A stretch of DNA of 32,924 nt from Methanobacteriota archaeon (GCA_002699425.1 PABV01000033.1:70614-103537); one strand, 5' to 3'; shown: positions 24,974 to 32,923, counted from the first letter of the stretch. The notes: a model not told the origin generated them from the sequence alone. A program made the numbers and translations.

Positions 24974-26614
24974 TCACTCATCAGGTTTGAGGAAGCCATA
25001 TCTCCAATCCTCGGGAGGATTGAAATTTCTCTTCACGGTACGAACGCTAACCCAACGCATCAGATTGATTGGACTGCCTGCCTTGTCATTTGTGCCGCTT
25101 CCACGAGCACCACCAAACGGTTGCTGACCAACAACGGCACCGGTTGGTTTGTCGTTGATGTAATAGTTTCCAGAACTATAACGGAGCGCTTTTGTTGCTG
25201 TTTCAATATCAGCCTCTTGGTTTGCGAAGATGGAGCCAGTTAAAGAATACGGCGAGGTTTCATCACAAAGTTTCAGTACATCCTCAAACTCTTCATCATT
25301 GTATACGTAAACAGTAAGTACAGGTCCGAAGATTTCTTCTTTTATACTTTCATATTGCGGATCCTTTACAACGATGGTTGTAGGTTCAATAAACCAACCA
25401 ACAGTTGAATCATAGTTTCCACCGGTAATAATCTCAGCATCATCCGATTTACGGGCTCGCTCGATGTAGCCAGTAATGTTGTTGAACGCTTTTTCATCAA
25501 TCACGGCCGAGACCAGATTGCTAAAATCAGCAGGATCTCCCATCTTCACTTGAGCTACCTCGTCGATGTATGGTTGCTTAATTCGCTCCCAAACCGATGC
25601 GGGAATGTAGCATCTAGAGGCTGCTGAGCATTTCTGACCCTGGAATTCAAAGGCTCCTCGAAGCATTGCCGTAAGGAGTGCTTTTTCTCGGCAATCAGGA
25701 TGTGCAACGATGAAGTCTTTACCGCCGGTTTCTCCAACGATGCGGGGATAAGAGCGAAGATTCGGCAAATTTTTACCCACTTGTGTCCATATATGATCGA
25801 AAACACCGGTTGAACCCGTAAAGTGAATGCCGGCAAGCATTGGATGTGACATACAAATATCAGAGATTTCAGAAGCTCGTGCAGGGACAAAATTGATCAC
25901 ACCTGCTGGCAGTCCAGCATCCATCATCAATTGCATAATCTTGTAATTGCTAAGGTAACTGTTTCTGCTTGGCTTCCATACAGCAGTGTTTCCCATGAGT
26001 GCTGGAGCAGAGGGAAGATTACCTGCAATACTTGTAAAATTGAATGGAGTAACGGCAAAGATAAAGCCTTCCAATGCCCGTCCTTCACAAGAATTCTGAA
26101 TACCTTCTGGTGATATAGGGGGTTGTATATTTTGGTAAATTTGTTGAGCGAAATGTGGATTAAGTCTCCAAAAATCAATCAATTCACAGGCTGAATCAAT
26201 CTCAGCCTGGTGGCAGGTTTTGGATTGATTAAGCATGGTTGAAGCGTTAACTTCCGCTCTTCTTTCTCCTGCCAAAAGGTCGGCTGCTTTGATAAAAATA
26301 CTCGCTCTCTCTTGCCAAGGTAGACTTGACCATGACTGATGAGCATGTAATGAGGCTTCGATAGCATTTCTGATTTCCTTCTCACCAGCAAGATGCACTC
26401 GAGCAATTACATGAGCGTGCCTGTGCGGCATGACTTGTTCAACAATGTTATCCGTCCAAACTTCTTCTCCATTGATAATACACGGTATCTCTACGATTTC
26501 TTGTGATTGACGTTTGAGTTCATCTTGAAGCGATTTTCTTTCAGGGCTGCCAGGCAGATAGCCTAACACAGGCTCGTTTTCCATTGGAGGTAGCGTAAAT
26601 CCATTGAGACTCAT
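24974..26614 (-). CDS. pruA: Delta-1-pyrroline-5-carboxylate dehydrogenase (ALDH4-type)
   Basis: The 546-residue aldehyde dehydrogenase oxidises glutamate semialdehyde to glutamate with NAD, the second step of proline breakdown. The catalytic Cys is C329 in FQGQKCSAASR and the general base is E295 in IVGETGGKD. VTPFNFTSIAGNLPSAPALM and NDKPTGAVVGQQPFGGARGS are typical of the ALDH4A1/PruA group, not of general ALDHs. Length matches the stand-alone eukaryote-like enzyme, not the fused PutA. Proline dehydrogenase is not in the window. It follows MsrA on the same strand after 30 bases. Confidence 0.93.
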   Translation of the reverse strand: MSLNGFTLPPMENEPVLGYLPGSPERKSLQDELKRQSQEIVEIPCIINGEEVWTDNIVEQVMPHRHAHVIARVHLAGEKEIRNAIEASLHAHQSWSSLPWQERASIFIKAADLLAGERRAEVNASTMLNQSKTCHQAEIDSACELIDFWRLNPHFAQQIYQNIQPPISPEGIQNSCEGRALEGFIFAVTPFNFTSIAGNLPSAPALMGNTAVWKPSRNSYLSNYKIMQLMMDAGLPAGVINFVPARASEISDICMSHPMLAGIHFTGSTGVFDHIWTQVGKNLPNLRSYPRIVGETGGKDFIVAHPDCREKALLTAMLRGAFEFQGQKCSAASRCYIPASVWERIKQPYIDEVAQVKMGDPADFSNLVSAVIDEKAFNNITGYIERARKSDDAEIITGGNYDSTVGWFIEPTTIVVKDPQYESIKEEIFGPVLTVYVYNDEEFEDVLKLCDETSPYSLTGSIFANQEADIETATKALRYSSGNYYINDKPTGAVVGQQPFGGARGSGTNDKAGSPINLMRWVSVRTVKRNFNPPEDWRYGFLKPDE

Positions 26615-26644
26615 ACCTTGGCCAATAGATACGGCACTTCAATT

Positions 26645-27169
26645 TCACTGTCGATAAAGATGAGCATGTTTTTGCCTAACTTTACGCAGTTTTGGCCCAA
26701 CTACGGCCATGCAATATCCTTGTTTGGGGTTTCTTGCATAGTAATCATGATGATATGGCTCTGCTTCGTGATAATTTGACAATGGCGTGATCTCGGTGAC
26801 GATTGGTCGGCTCCAAACTTCTTGCATTTTTTGTGTAATCTCTCGAGCAATCTCGTCTTGAGATGTAGATGTGGTGTATATCACACTCCGATATTGTGTT
26901 CCGACGTCATTACCTTGGCGATTGAGTTGAGTAGGATCGTGCACAGTAAAAAAAACCTCAAGTAATGTGGAATATGATATCTCATTTGCATCAAACATAA
27001 CCTCGACAACCTCTGCATGGCCAGTCTTGCCGCTGCAAACGGATTCATAATGAGGCGAGGGGTCTTCTCCACCTGCGTATCCTGGAAGTGCAGAATGAAC
27101 TCCTTTTATCTGTTTAAACGCACCTTCTACGCACCAGAAACACCCTCCGCCGAATACCGCCCTTTCCAT
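26645..27169 (-). CDS. msrA: Peptide methionine-S-sulfoxide reductase MsrA
   Basis: The 174-residue enzyme reduces methionine-S-sulfoxide in proteins. The catalytic motif GGGCFWC is at residues 7-13 with reactive C10. GYAGGEDPSPHYESVCSGKTGHAEVVEV and FFTVHDPTQLNRQGNDVGTQYRS are strong family signatures. ATG at 27169 is chosen because MERAVFGGGCFWC is the normal MsrA beginning; an in-frame ATG at 27226 would add 19 unrelated residues. A late cysteine (GYCMAVVGPKL) may be a resolving residue. It probably shares a transcript with P5C dehydrogenase. Confidence 0.95.
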   Translation of the reverse strand: MERAVFGGGCFWCVEGAFKQIKGVHSALPGYAGGEDPSPHYESVCSGKTGHAEVVEVMFDANEISYSTLLEVFFTVHDPTQLNRQGNDVGTQYRSVIYTTSTSQDEIAREITQKMQEVWSRPIVTEITPLSNYHEAEPYHHDYYARNPKQGYCMAVVGPKLRKVRQKHAHLYRQ

Positions 27170-27375
27170 GAGAGAACCGAAGCCAAAGTACACTTGAATC
27201 CTTGCTTTATGGTGTAAAAAATTCATCTGGAGCGATAAATTTCAGGATTTTGAATACATTTCAAATCATTTATTCAATTTTTCACCCAAGCATAAAATCG
27301 ACACGGCTTTGTTGCTCAAAAATTCTATTCTAACAAGAAAAAGTAATCATTTGAATAAAATAAATGCAAATAAGT

Positions 27376-27403
27376 AGTAATTTACTTTAGTTTTAGGACT
27401 AAA
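27376..27403 (+). promoter_or_regulatory. Two adjacent inverted repeats upstream of glutamine synthetase
   Basis: In the A/T-rich gap (27170-27453) two dyads lie side by side: AGTAA-T-TTACT (27376-27386) and TTTAGT-TTTAGG-ACTAAA (27386-27403). They sit 50-78 bases before the glutamine synthetase ATG, where an archaeal promoter and operator would be. The following AAATATTG could be part of a TATA box. A nitrogen-responsive repressor site is a reasonable idea, but only the dyads are seen directly. Confidence 0.4.
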
Positions 27404-27453
27404 TATTGAGCGTATGATTGATAAACCGTCTCGTCTGCCGTGCAAGCGATATT

Positions 27454-28473
27454 ATGGCAGTAAAAGCAGAGTATATCTGGATAGACGGAGCAAAACCAAC
27501 CGCTAAACTACGAAGCAAAACAAAAGTGATGCTTGACCTTGATGAGGTCAAGTCTCTTGACGATCTTCCCCTATGGGGTTTCGATGGTTCATCCACACAG
27601 CAAGCTGAAGGGCACGCTTCAGATTGTGCTCTCAAACCAGTAAACTATTATCTTGACCCAATTCGAGGATGGCCACACGTTCTAGTCATGACTGAAGTTT
27701 GTAATCCAGAAGATATGTCACCTCACGTTTCCAATACAAGAGCCGCTTGTGTTGATATGGCAGGGAAACACATGGGCGAAGAATGTCTTTTTGGAATTGA
27801 GCAAGAATATACTTTCTATGACGGTATTAAGCCTCTTGGCTGGCCAGATAATGGATTTCCAGCCCCTCAAGGAGGGTATTACTGTGGTGTAGGTTCTGAT
27901 GAAGTCTATGGTAGAGAAGTCGTCGAGGACCACATGGATGCCTGCATGGAAGCAGGTCTTTCAATTTCTGGAATCAATGCTGAGGTCATGCCCGCTCAGT
28001 GGGAGTACCAAATCGGACCGCTCGGAGCACCGGAAGTAGCCGACCAAATTTGGATCTCCAGGTGGCTCTTGTATCGCATCGCTGAAGAATATGGTGTCTC
28101 AGCCACTCTTGCTGCCAAGCCTGTAAAAGGTGATTGGAATGGTGCAGGAGCGCATACCAATTTCTCAACCAAAGCCATGCGTGAAGATGGAGGCATCAAA
28201 GTCATCGAAGAAGCTTGTGAAAAGTTAGGGAAGCGAGCCATGCTTCACATTGAAAATTATGGTGCAGGCATCGAAGATCGCCTCACTGGTGCGCATGAAA
28301 CCCAATCATGGGAGCAATTCAGTTGGGGAGTTTCCGACAGAGGTGCATCCATTCGAATACCATGGCAAGTCAACGTTGATGGCAAAGGATACCTCGAGGA
28401 CAGGAGGCCAAACGCAAATTGTGACCCATACGTCGTTTGTCGTTTGATGGTCGAATCTGTTTGTGACCTTTGA
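27454..28473 (+). CDS. glnII: Glutamine synthetase type II (bacterial/eukaryotic GSII)
   Basis: The 339-residue enzyme makes glutamine from glutamate, ammonia and ATP. Its length and motifs are those of GSII, not of archaeal GSI (about 440-470 residues): AEYIWIDG, LPLWGFDGSSTQQAEGHASD, FGIEQEYTFYDG with E116 and E118, GINAEVMPAQWEYQIG with E177, GDWNGAGAHTNFST with H234, and GYLEDRRPNANCDPYVV with E315. The LPLWGFDGSST-QAEG segment is very close to rhizobial-type GSII. ATG at 27454 is chosen because the family starts a few residues before EYIW; TTG at 27418 is rejected. It probably entered by transfer. No adenylylation site of the GSI kind exists. Confidence 0.93.
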   Translation: MAVKAEYIWIDGAKPTAKLRSKTKVMLDLDEVKSLDDLPLWGFDGSSTQQAEGHASDCALKPVNYYLDPIRGWPHVLVMTEVCNPEDMSPHVSNTRAACVDMAGKHMGEECLFGIEQEYTFYDGIKPLGWPDNGFPAPQGGYYCGVGSDEVYGREVVEDHMDACMEAGLSISGINAEVMPAQWEYQIGPLGAPEVADQIWISRWLLYRIAEEYGVSATLAAKPVKGDWNGAGAHTNFSTKAMREDGGIKVIEEACEKLGKRAMLHIENYGAGIEDRLTGAHETQSWEQFSWGVSDRGASIRIPWQVNVDGKGYLEDRRPNANCDPYVVCRLMVESVCDL

Positions 28474-28523
28474 TTCAAACGAAGCATCCATACACCACCT
28501 TCCATTCCAGAGGAATGAGGGAC

Positions 28524-29477
28524 ATGAGCGACACAGTCATCTCACCTGATGGAAAATGGATGTGGAACGGTAGCGAATGGCTTCCAGCACCTCCTGGAAC
28601 CGAGCCAACGTCTTCATCTGAAAAGCCTACTTTTTCTCCAGATGGCGAATATCTTTGGGCTGCAGGTGATTGGATTCCAGCACCTCCTAAAGAAGGAGAA
28701 AAACCGGCATCTCTCAAACCTGATGATGGCACACAATCTCCAGAAATGAATGAAGCCTCAGAATCAAAACAGGATGATATCATTGTAATCCTTGCCGAAG
28801 GGATTCGTCAACTGGGCCTTGCTGATGAAAATACACTACGTCCTCTGCAATTAGCAGATGGTTCTGAGATGGAATTGAAAATAGGAGCAAGAGTTCTTGT
28901 GAATTGGAGAGGTAGGGGGCATTTTTACTATGCAGATATCCACTATATCCACGATGATGAAGAATTGTATGATGTGACCTATGACAAGGGAGATACTGAA
29001 CAGAAAATCAAACCAGAGCATATTCGTCATGCCTTTGAATTGAATATCGGAGATCGTGTTGCTGCAGATTGGCGAAGCCAGGGTCATTATTTCCTTGGAA
29101 GGATTGCTGCAGCACATCCAGATCACTCCTTCATGGTGCAATTTGATGACGGTGATGAGGAAGATGATATTCGTTTAAGCCGAATTCTTATCGTCGATGA
29201 TGAGGAATCAGAGTCTGTGAGTTATATGGAAGCAATCCTTGAATTCAGACAACTTATCGAGATGTTTCATGAAGTTGACTTTGACCAAACAGGTGTCATT
29301 ACAAGCCATCATTTACTCGAATTGATGAATCGCAGAAAAGGTGAAATTTTAGATAAAGACGTTTTCATGAAGTTCTTTGATGATTTCAACATTGGCATGG
29401 ATCTCGAAATTGATTACCGTCGATTTGCAAAATTATTGCTGCTCAAACCGCCAGAAAAGCCTCAATTCGAAGGCTGA
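28524..29477 (+). CDS. SPDG-repeat, tandem Tudor-like and EF-hand-like protein, unknown function
   Basis: The 317-residue soluble protein has an unusual domain order. Two short repeats, SPDGKWMWNGSEWLPAPP (7-24) and SPDGEYLWAAGDWIPAPP (38-55), are followed by a polar linker. Two Tudor/agenet-like barrels follow: about 119-168 (IGARVLVNWRGRGHFYYADI, then YDVTYDKGD) and about 175-222 (IGDRVAADWRSQGHYFLGRI, then FMVQFDDGDEEDDI). The C-terminus (about 240-307) looks like an EF-hand pair; the first loop is DFDQTGVITSHH (252-263) with D, D, T and G in the expected places but His at position 12, and the second is more decayed. ATG at 28524 is chosen; 28515 is possible. It begins 50 bases after glutamine synthetase. 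Confidence 0.7.
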   Translation: MSDTVISPDGKWMWNGSEWLPAPPGTEPTSSSEKPTFSPDGEYLWAAGDWIPAPPKEGEKPASLKPDDGTQSPEMNEASESKQDDIIVILAEGIRQLGLADENTLRPLQLADGSEMELKIGARVLVNWRGRGHFYYADIHYIHDDEELYDVTYDKGDTEQKIKPEHIRHAFELNIGDRVAADWRSQGHYFLGRIAAAHPDHSFMVQFDDGDEEDDIRLSRILIVDDEESESVSYMEAILEFRQLIEMFHEVDFDQTGVITSHHLLELMNRRKGEILDKDVFMKFFDDFNIGMDLEIDYRRFAKLLLLKPPEKPQFEG

Positions 29478-29483
29478 TATGTG

Positions 29484-29503
29484 TCAAGAGATTTTATTCT
29501 TGA
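29484..29503. terminator. Inverted repeat after the Tudor-like gene
   Basis: TCAAGA (29484-29489) pairs with TCTTGA (29498-29503) across the 8-base loop GATTTTAT, 7 bases after the stop of the Tudor-like gene. The position fits transcript end or 3' stability. Archaeal termination depends mainly on T-rich runs, and the loop holds TTTTAT. Weak but directly visible. Confidence 0.4.
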
Positions 29504-29568
29504 TTGCAGGCTTGATTCAAGGAAGAAGAAGGTTAAATACATAGGCTCATAGCAATGTTTATTCATAT

Positions 29569-29586
29569 TGCATAATTTATTATGCA
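29569..29586. terminator. Perfect 18-base palindrome at the cutA 3' end
   Basis: TGCATAATTTATTATGCA is a perfect dyad (8-bp arms, 2-base centre) ending at the base next to the cutA stop codon. It lies in the 109-base gap between convergent genes and could serve both strands as a terminator or 3' hairpin. GCAAT/ATTGC, just upstream (29552-29571), overlaps it and offers an alternative fold. Role inferred from position. Confidence 0.45.
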
Positions 29587-29910
29587 CTAGTCTACTAGCG
29601 TTTCTAACATCCATGAATAGTAGGCTTGAGTGGTTGTTTCCTTATTGTAAACAATTTGTGGAATATCATATGGGTGAGCCTGGTCAAGATATGCAATCAA
29701 TTGCTCAAGTTTACTCAGTGTCGTTTTCAAGGTGATTTTCCATTCTGCATCGTGTTGTAATTCTCCTTTCCACATGTAACTAGAATCGATTCGTTGTGAT
29801 TGACTGCAAGCGCATAATCCCTGTTCGATTGGTGAAGATCGGAATTTCATCACATCATTATCGCTTAAGTTTCCCGGAAGTGTCGTAGTGACCACAGCAA
29901 TGTTGTACAT
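29587..29910 (-). CDS. cutA: CutA-like divalent cation tolerance protein
   Basis: The 107-residue product matches the CutA1 trimer family: an N-terminal strand (NIAVVTTTLPG), a middle CACSQSQRIDSSYMWKGELQ that matches the family's YRW-KG region, WKITLKTTLSKLEQLIAYL, then HPYDIPQIV, the family's HPYEVPEI motif, and the C-terminal YYSWMLETL. CutA proteins are widespread small trimers linked to copper tolerance in E. coli; their true role is unsettled and in some lineages they interact with nitrogen or metabolic regulators. It diverges from the photolyase-like gene, with an inverted repeat in the shared 82-base gap. Confidence 0.87.
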   Translation of the reverse strand: MYNIAVVTTTLPGNLSDNDVMKFRSSPIEQGLCACSQSQRIDSSYMWKGELQHDAEWKITLKTTLSKLEQLIAYLDQAHPYDIPQIVYNKETTTQAYYSWMLETLVD

Positions 29911-29937
29911 GATAATTGGCCATGCATTCGGTTCATG

Positions 29938-29953
29938 AATCTAACTCTAGATT
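29938..29953. promoter_or_regulatory. Inverted repeat in the cutA / photolyase divergent gap (operator candidate)
   Basis: AATCTA-ACTC-TAGATT forms a 16-base dyad in the 82-base gap, with a further copy of AATCTA at 29981-29986 near the photolyase start. A TTCATGAA palindrome (29932-29939) sits next to it. Such spacing suits a dimeric repressor or activator shared by both genes. Only the repeats are seen; binding is inferred. Confidence 0.4.
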
Positions 29954-29963
29954 GAAACACTTC

Positions 29964-29971
29964 TTTATCAT
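29964..29971 (+). promoter_or_regulatory. Candidate TATA box for the photolyase-like gene
   Basis: TTTATCAT followed by an A run is centred about 26 bases before the GTG start at 29993, the usual TATA-to-start distance in archaea. Transcription would then begin at or very near the start codon, giving a leaderless message. It lies directly after the AATCTA dyad, so a bound factor could control it. Confidence 0.35.
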
Positions 29972-29992
29972 AAAAAAGGTAATCTAGGTAAC

Positions 29993-31567
29993 GTGAGCAA
30001 TGCTAGGGACTTCCTTGATTTGCTGAATCCAGATAGTGAAAGCCATCCTGAAAGATGGCATTTCGTCATTTATGATCAACTCAATCTTGATGCGTTTTCA
30101 TGGTCTGAAGGAATGCCAAAGGATAACGGGCTCATATTCATCGAAACTCTTGCGAAGGGTACCTCCAAAAAATACCACAAACAAAAACTGGGATTTCTGA
30201 TTTCAAACATGCGCCACTTCGCTCTCGAAGCCAGTAATGCAGGGCATCCCGTTCGATACGTTATCGATAAGAGGCCATACGAATTCATTCTCGAGGAATT
30301 AATCGCTTCTTTGGGACCGATTCATGTCACACAACCAGCAGAAAGAGTGATGAAATTATCTTTGAATGAACTTATTTTGAAAAATAATCTTATTCTTCAT
30401 GAGCACAAAGGCTGGCTCACTCAACGCTCATGGTTTGTTGAATCAGTAGGTGTAAATCCTCCCTTTCGAATGGACAAGTTCTACCGCAGAGTCCGTCACG
30501 AAACCGGTTGGCTGATGACAGAAGGTTCTCCAGTAGGTGGCAAGTATAGCTTTGATGGAGAAAATAGGCACCCTTGGAAAGGAGAACCAATGCCTCCTAC
30601 AGATCCAATTTATCCAAAGGATGAAATCGATGTAGAAGTGGAGCAGATGGTTGAAAGAGTGTTTTCCCAACATCCAGGTGTCATCGATCTTGATATGGTG
30701 CCAACCTCGCTCAAGCAACATCATCTGGCCATGGAACATGCAAAGCAACTCTTACCCTACTTTGGAACTTACGAGGATGCGATGACAACACAAAGTCGAG
30801 GCCTGTTTCATTCCAAACTAGCCTCATCCATCAATCTTCATAGATTGATGCCATTAGAGGTTGTACAAATGGTATTGTCTTCTCCTGCTCCAATAAACAG
30901 CACAGAGGGATTTCTCAGACAATTGATTTGGAGAGAATATGTACGTCATGTATATGATGTCACAAACGGATTCATGGACCTTGAAATTGAAGGTTCAGAC
31001 CAAGGCAAGCCCAACCATCTTGGCCAATTCAATCCGTTACCGAATGTATTCTGGGGGGCAAAATCAGGCCTTCATTGCCTTGACCATGTTGTCGAATCAG
31101 TGATGGAAGACGGGTGGACGCATCACATACCTCGTCTAATGATTCTAGGAAACCTTGCGACATTACTCGATGTTGAGCCTAAGCAATTATCAGATTGGTT
31201 TCATGAATGCTTTATCGATGCTTTTGATTGGGTTGTGGAGCCAAATGTTCTGGGCATGGCATCTGCATCCATGGGTACAACCATGATGACTAAACCCTAT
31301 GTTTCGGGTACGCCATACATCAATAAAATGAGTGATTATTGTCAGTCTTGTGCTTTGGATCCAAAAAAGAATTGTCCAATTTCAAATTTGTATTGGGCTT
31401 TCTTAGAGCGACACAAAGAGGCCTTCAAAGGGAACCATCGAATGTCGATGGCGATGAGGAATCTCAATAGGAGAAGTGACGAGAAGAAAAAGCAGGATGA
31501 ATCTATTTTTCATAGCCTATGGGATTCACTCTATAGAAATGAAATCTATCTTCAAAATATCCTTTGA
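29993..31567 (+). CDS. FeS-BCP type cryptochrome/photolyase-related protein (PhrB-like, possible (6-4) photolyase)
   Basis: The 524-residue flavoprotein resembles the deoxyribodipyrimidine photolyase-related family. The N-terminal Rossmann domain starts RWHFVIYDQLNLD. The C-terminal FAD domain includes STEGFLRQLIWREYVRHVY, FWGAKSGLHCLDHVV and DWVVEPNVLGMASASMGT. Four cysteines, C362, C450, C453 and C461 (YCQSC, KKNCPISNLYWAF), match the 4Fe-4S ligands of Agrobacterium PhrB, although the last spacing is shorter. Known members repair (6-4) photoproducts using light. It fits a sunlit-water organism. The start is GTG at 29993. A cryptochrome-like sensor role cannot be excluded. Confidence 0.88.
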   Translation: MSNARDFLDLLNPDSESHPERWHFVIYDQLNLDAFSWSEGMPKDNGLIFIETLAKGTSKKYHKQKLGFLISNMRHFALEASNAGHPVRYVIDKRPYEFILEELIASLGPIHVTQPAERVMKLSLNELILKNNLILHEHKGWLTQRSWFVESVGVNPPFRMDKFYRRVRHETGWLMTEGSPVGGKYSFDGENRHPWKGEPMPPTDPIYPKDEIDVEVEQMVERVFSQHPGVIDLDMVPTSLKQHHLAMEHAKQLLPYFGTYEDAMTTQSRGLFHSKLASSINLHRLMPLEVVQMVLSSPAPINSTEGFLRQLIWREYVRHVYDVTNGFMDLEIEGSDQGKPNHLGQFNPLPNVFWGAKSGLHCLDHVVESVMEDGWTHHIPRLMILGNLATLLDVEPKQLSDWFHECFIDAFDWVVEPNVLGMASASMGTTMMTKPYVSGTPYINKMSDYCQSCALDPKKNCPISNLYWAFLERHKEAFKGNHRMSMAMRNLNRRSDEKKKQDESIFHSLWDSLYRNEIYLQNIL

Positions 31568-31600
31568 ATGCCATGTGAGCGGGTGATTTCATGAAAACAA

Positions 31601-32923
31601 TCACTCGGATTCCGCTGATTCAGCAGATGTTGCAGAATCCGCAGGGTCCACTTCAATCCGCATAAGCACCAAGAACACAAGGGCTTGGAAAGCCGCACCA
31701 AAGAGGAATAAGTTGGGGAAGCTCCCGCCTGCAAGGTCGAGAAGTCGCGGTGAAAGAGCGTTACCGGCAAAGGCACCGACGTTAATGAGAGTCATGTAGA
31801 TGGAAAATTGAGTGCCTGCAAATTCCTTGGTCGTAACCGACATCAAGAAGGCCAGCAGGTTGGCACCGACGATGGCCCAAACCAGTGTCCAAACTAACCA
31901 GATTTGCAACATCAGTCCGCTATCGGTCCATTGTGAACGCATCATTGACCAAGCAATGGTCATAACGGTACCAACGGCTACAGCGTAGGTCAACGTTTTC
32001 TTGGAACCGAACTTTGAACCAAGCAAACCTCCAACCAGGAAACCAAGCATCGTCATCAAGAAGACGGGTAGGCCTTTTGCATCCAGATAATCTTGACTCT
32101 CCCAGCCTAATTCCTTAACGAAAAGGAATTCCCACTGAAAGTCAATGACGCCCATGCCGGTGCCCATGCCACCACCGATCCACATGATGGTGCACAGCAA
32201 CAAGGCCATCTTTGCAGCGTTGTCGGACACGGCGGTTCGGAAGCCAGTGATGATTTCTCCGAAAGTCATGGTGTCTTCTTCAGGAGCTGAAGCGACCTCA
32301 CTGTTCTCGTCGCTCCATGGGAAGAGGCGGTCGCCGGGGCGCTCACGGACAAACAGAGGAACGAGCATGATAACTGCAAGTACTGCAATTTGCACCTGAA
32401 GGGCTGCATGAAATCCTGAATCGTTGAGTACCCGACTCAATCCAAGCACTGCAAACATGGCGCCAAAGCCCTTGAACACAAACATCAGTCCGTTGGCCAT
32501 AGGCAATTCTTCATCGCTCAGTGTATCCACTGCCAAAGCGTCAGAACTGACGTCTTGGAGTGCTGCAAAGATGTTGTGAATCAAGAAAAAGAGTGCAAGT
32601 TTCTTCAGGTCATCGGCGGGGTCATCTACCAGTAGGAATGCCGCCATGGTGATGATCATACCGAGTTGTGAGACGAGCACCCACGGTCGGCGACGACCCA
32701 TGGCCGGGAACCGATAGCGGTCGATAACTGGACCCAGGACGAGTTTCCCAATGATCCACGGAAGCATACCTGCTGAAATGAGTGCGAGTTTCTGGTCGTC
32801 ATCCATGGACCCATTGTCCACAAGGTAGGTGACCAGCACGGTGGCGACAAAGAACCAAGGAACACCCTGAGCAAAGTACAGCGCACAAACTGTACCAAAT
32901 CGTGTCACTTTGCTTTCCTGCAT
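31601..32923 (-). CDS. MFS transporter, AmpG/PAT-like
   Basis: The 440-residue product has about 12 membrane helices. The beginning, VCALYFAQGVPWFFVATVLV, and the helix 4-5 segment, LQDVSSDALAVDTLSDEELP followed by MANGLM, resemble the AmpG/acetyl-CoA-transporter branch of the major facilitator superfamily. GRRRPWVL follows helix 2 as the usual basic loop. The central loop is acidic (SDENSEVASAPEEDT). The ATG is one base from the window edge, so an earlier start cannot be ruled out. Its DNA is visibly richer in G/C (three 60-base lines counted at 48, 50 and 67 percent) than neighbouring genes. Muropeptide transport is unlikely in an archaeon; substrate unknown. Confidence 0.8.
   Translation of the reverse strand: MQESKVTRFGTVCALYFAQGVPWFFVATVLVTYLVDNGSMDDDQKLALISAGMLPWIIGKLVLGPVIDRYRFPAMGRRRPWVLVSQLGMIITMAAFLLVDDPADDLKKLALFFLIHNIFAALQDVSSDALAVDTLSDEELPMANGLMFVFKGFGAMFAVLGLSRVLNDSGFHAALQVQIAVLAVIMLVPLFVRERPGDRLFPWSDENSEVASAPEEDTMTFGEIITGFRTAVSDNAAKMALLLCTIMWIGGGMGTGMGVIDFQWEFLFVKELGWESQDYLDAKGLPVFLMTMLGFLVGGLLGSKFGSKKTLTYAVAVGTVMTIAWSMMRSQWTDSGLMLQIWLVWTLVWAIVGANLLAFLMSVTTKEFAGTQFSIYMTLINVGAFAGNALSPRLLDLAGGSFPNLFLFGAAFQALVFLVLMRIEVDPADSATSAESAESE

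Noticed and set aside
25555-25890. 111-residue minus-strand frame inside the P5C dehydrogenase gene
   Set aside because: Alternative frame of a well-supported enzyme gene; no domain features.
28315-28524. Start of the Tudor-like gene at 28470 overlapping glutamine synthetase
   Set aside because: The first 15-18 residues from that start do not look like the SPDG-repeat protein, and a GAGG site lies just before the ATG codons at 28515/28524.
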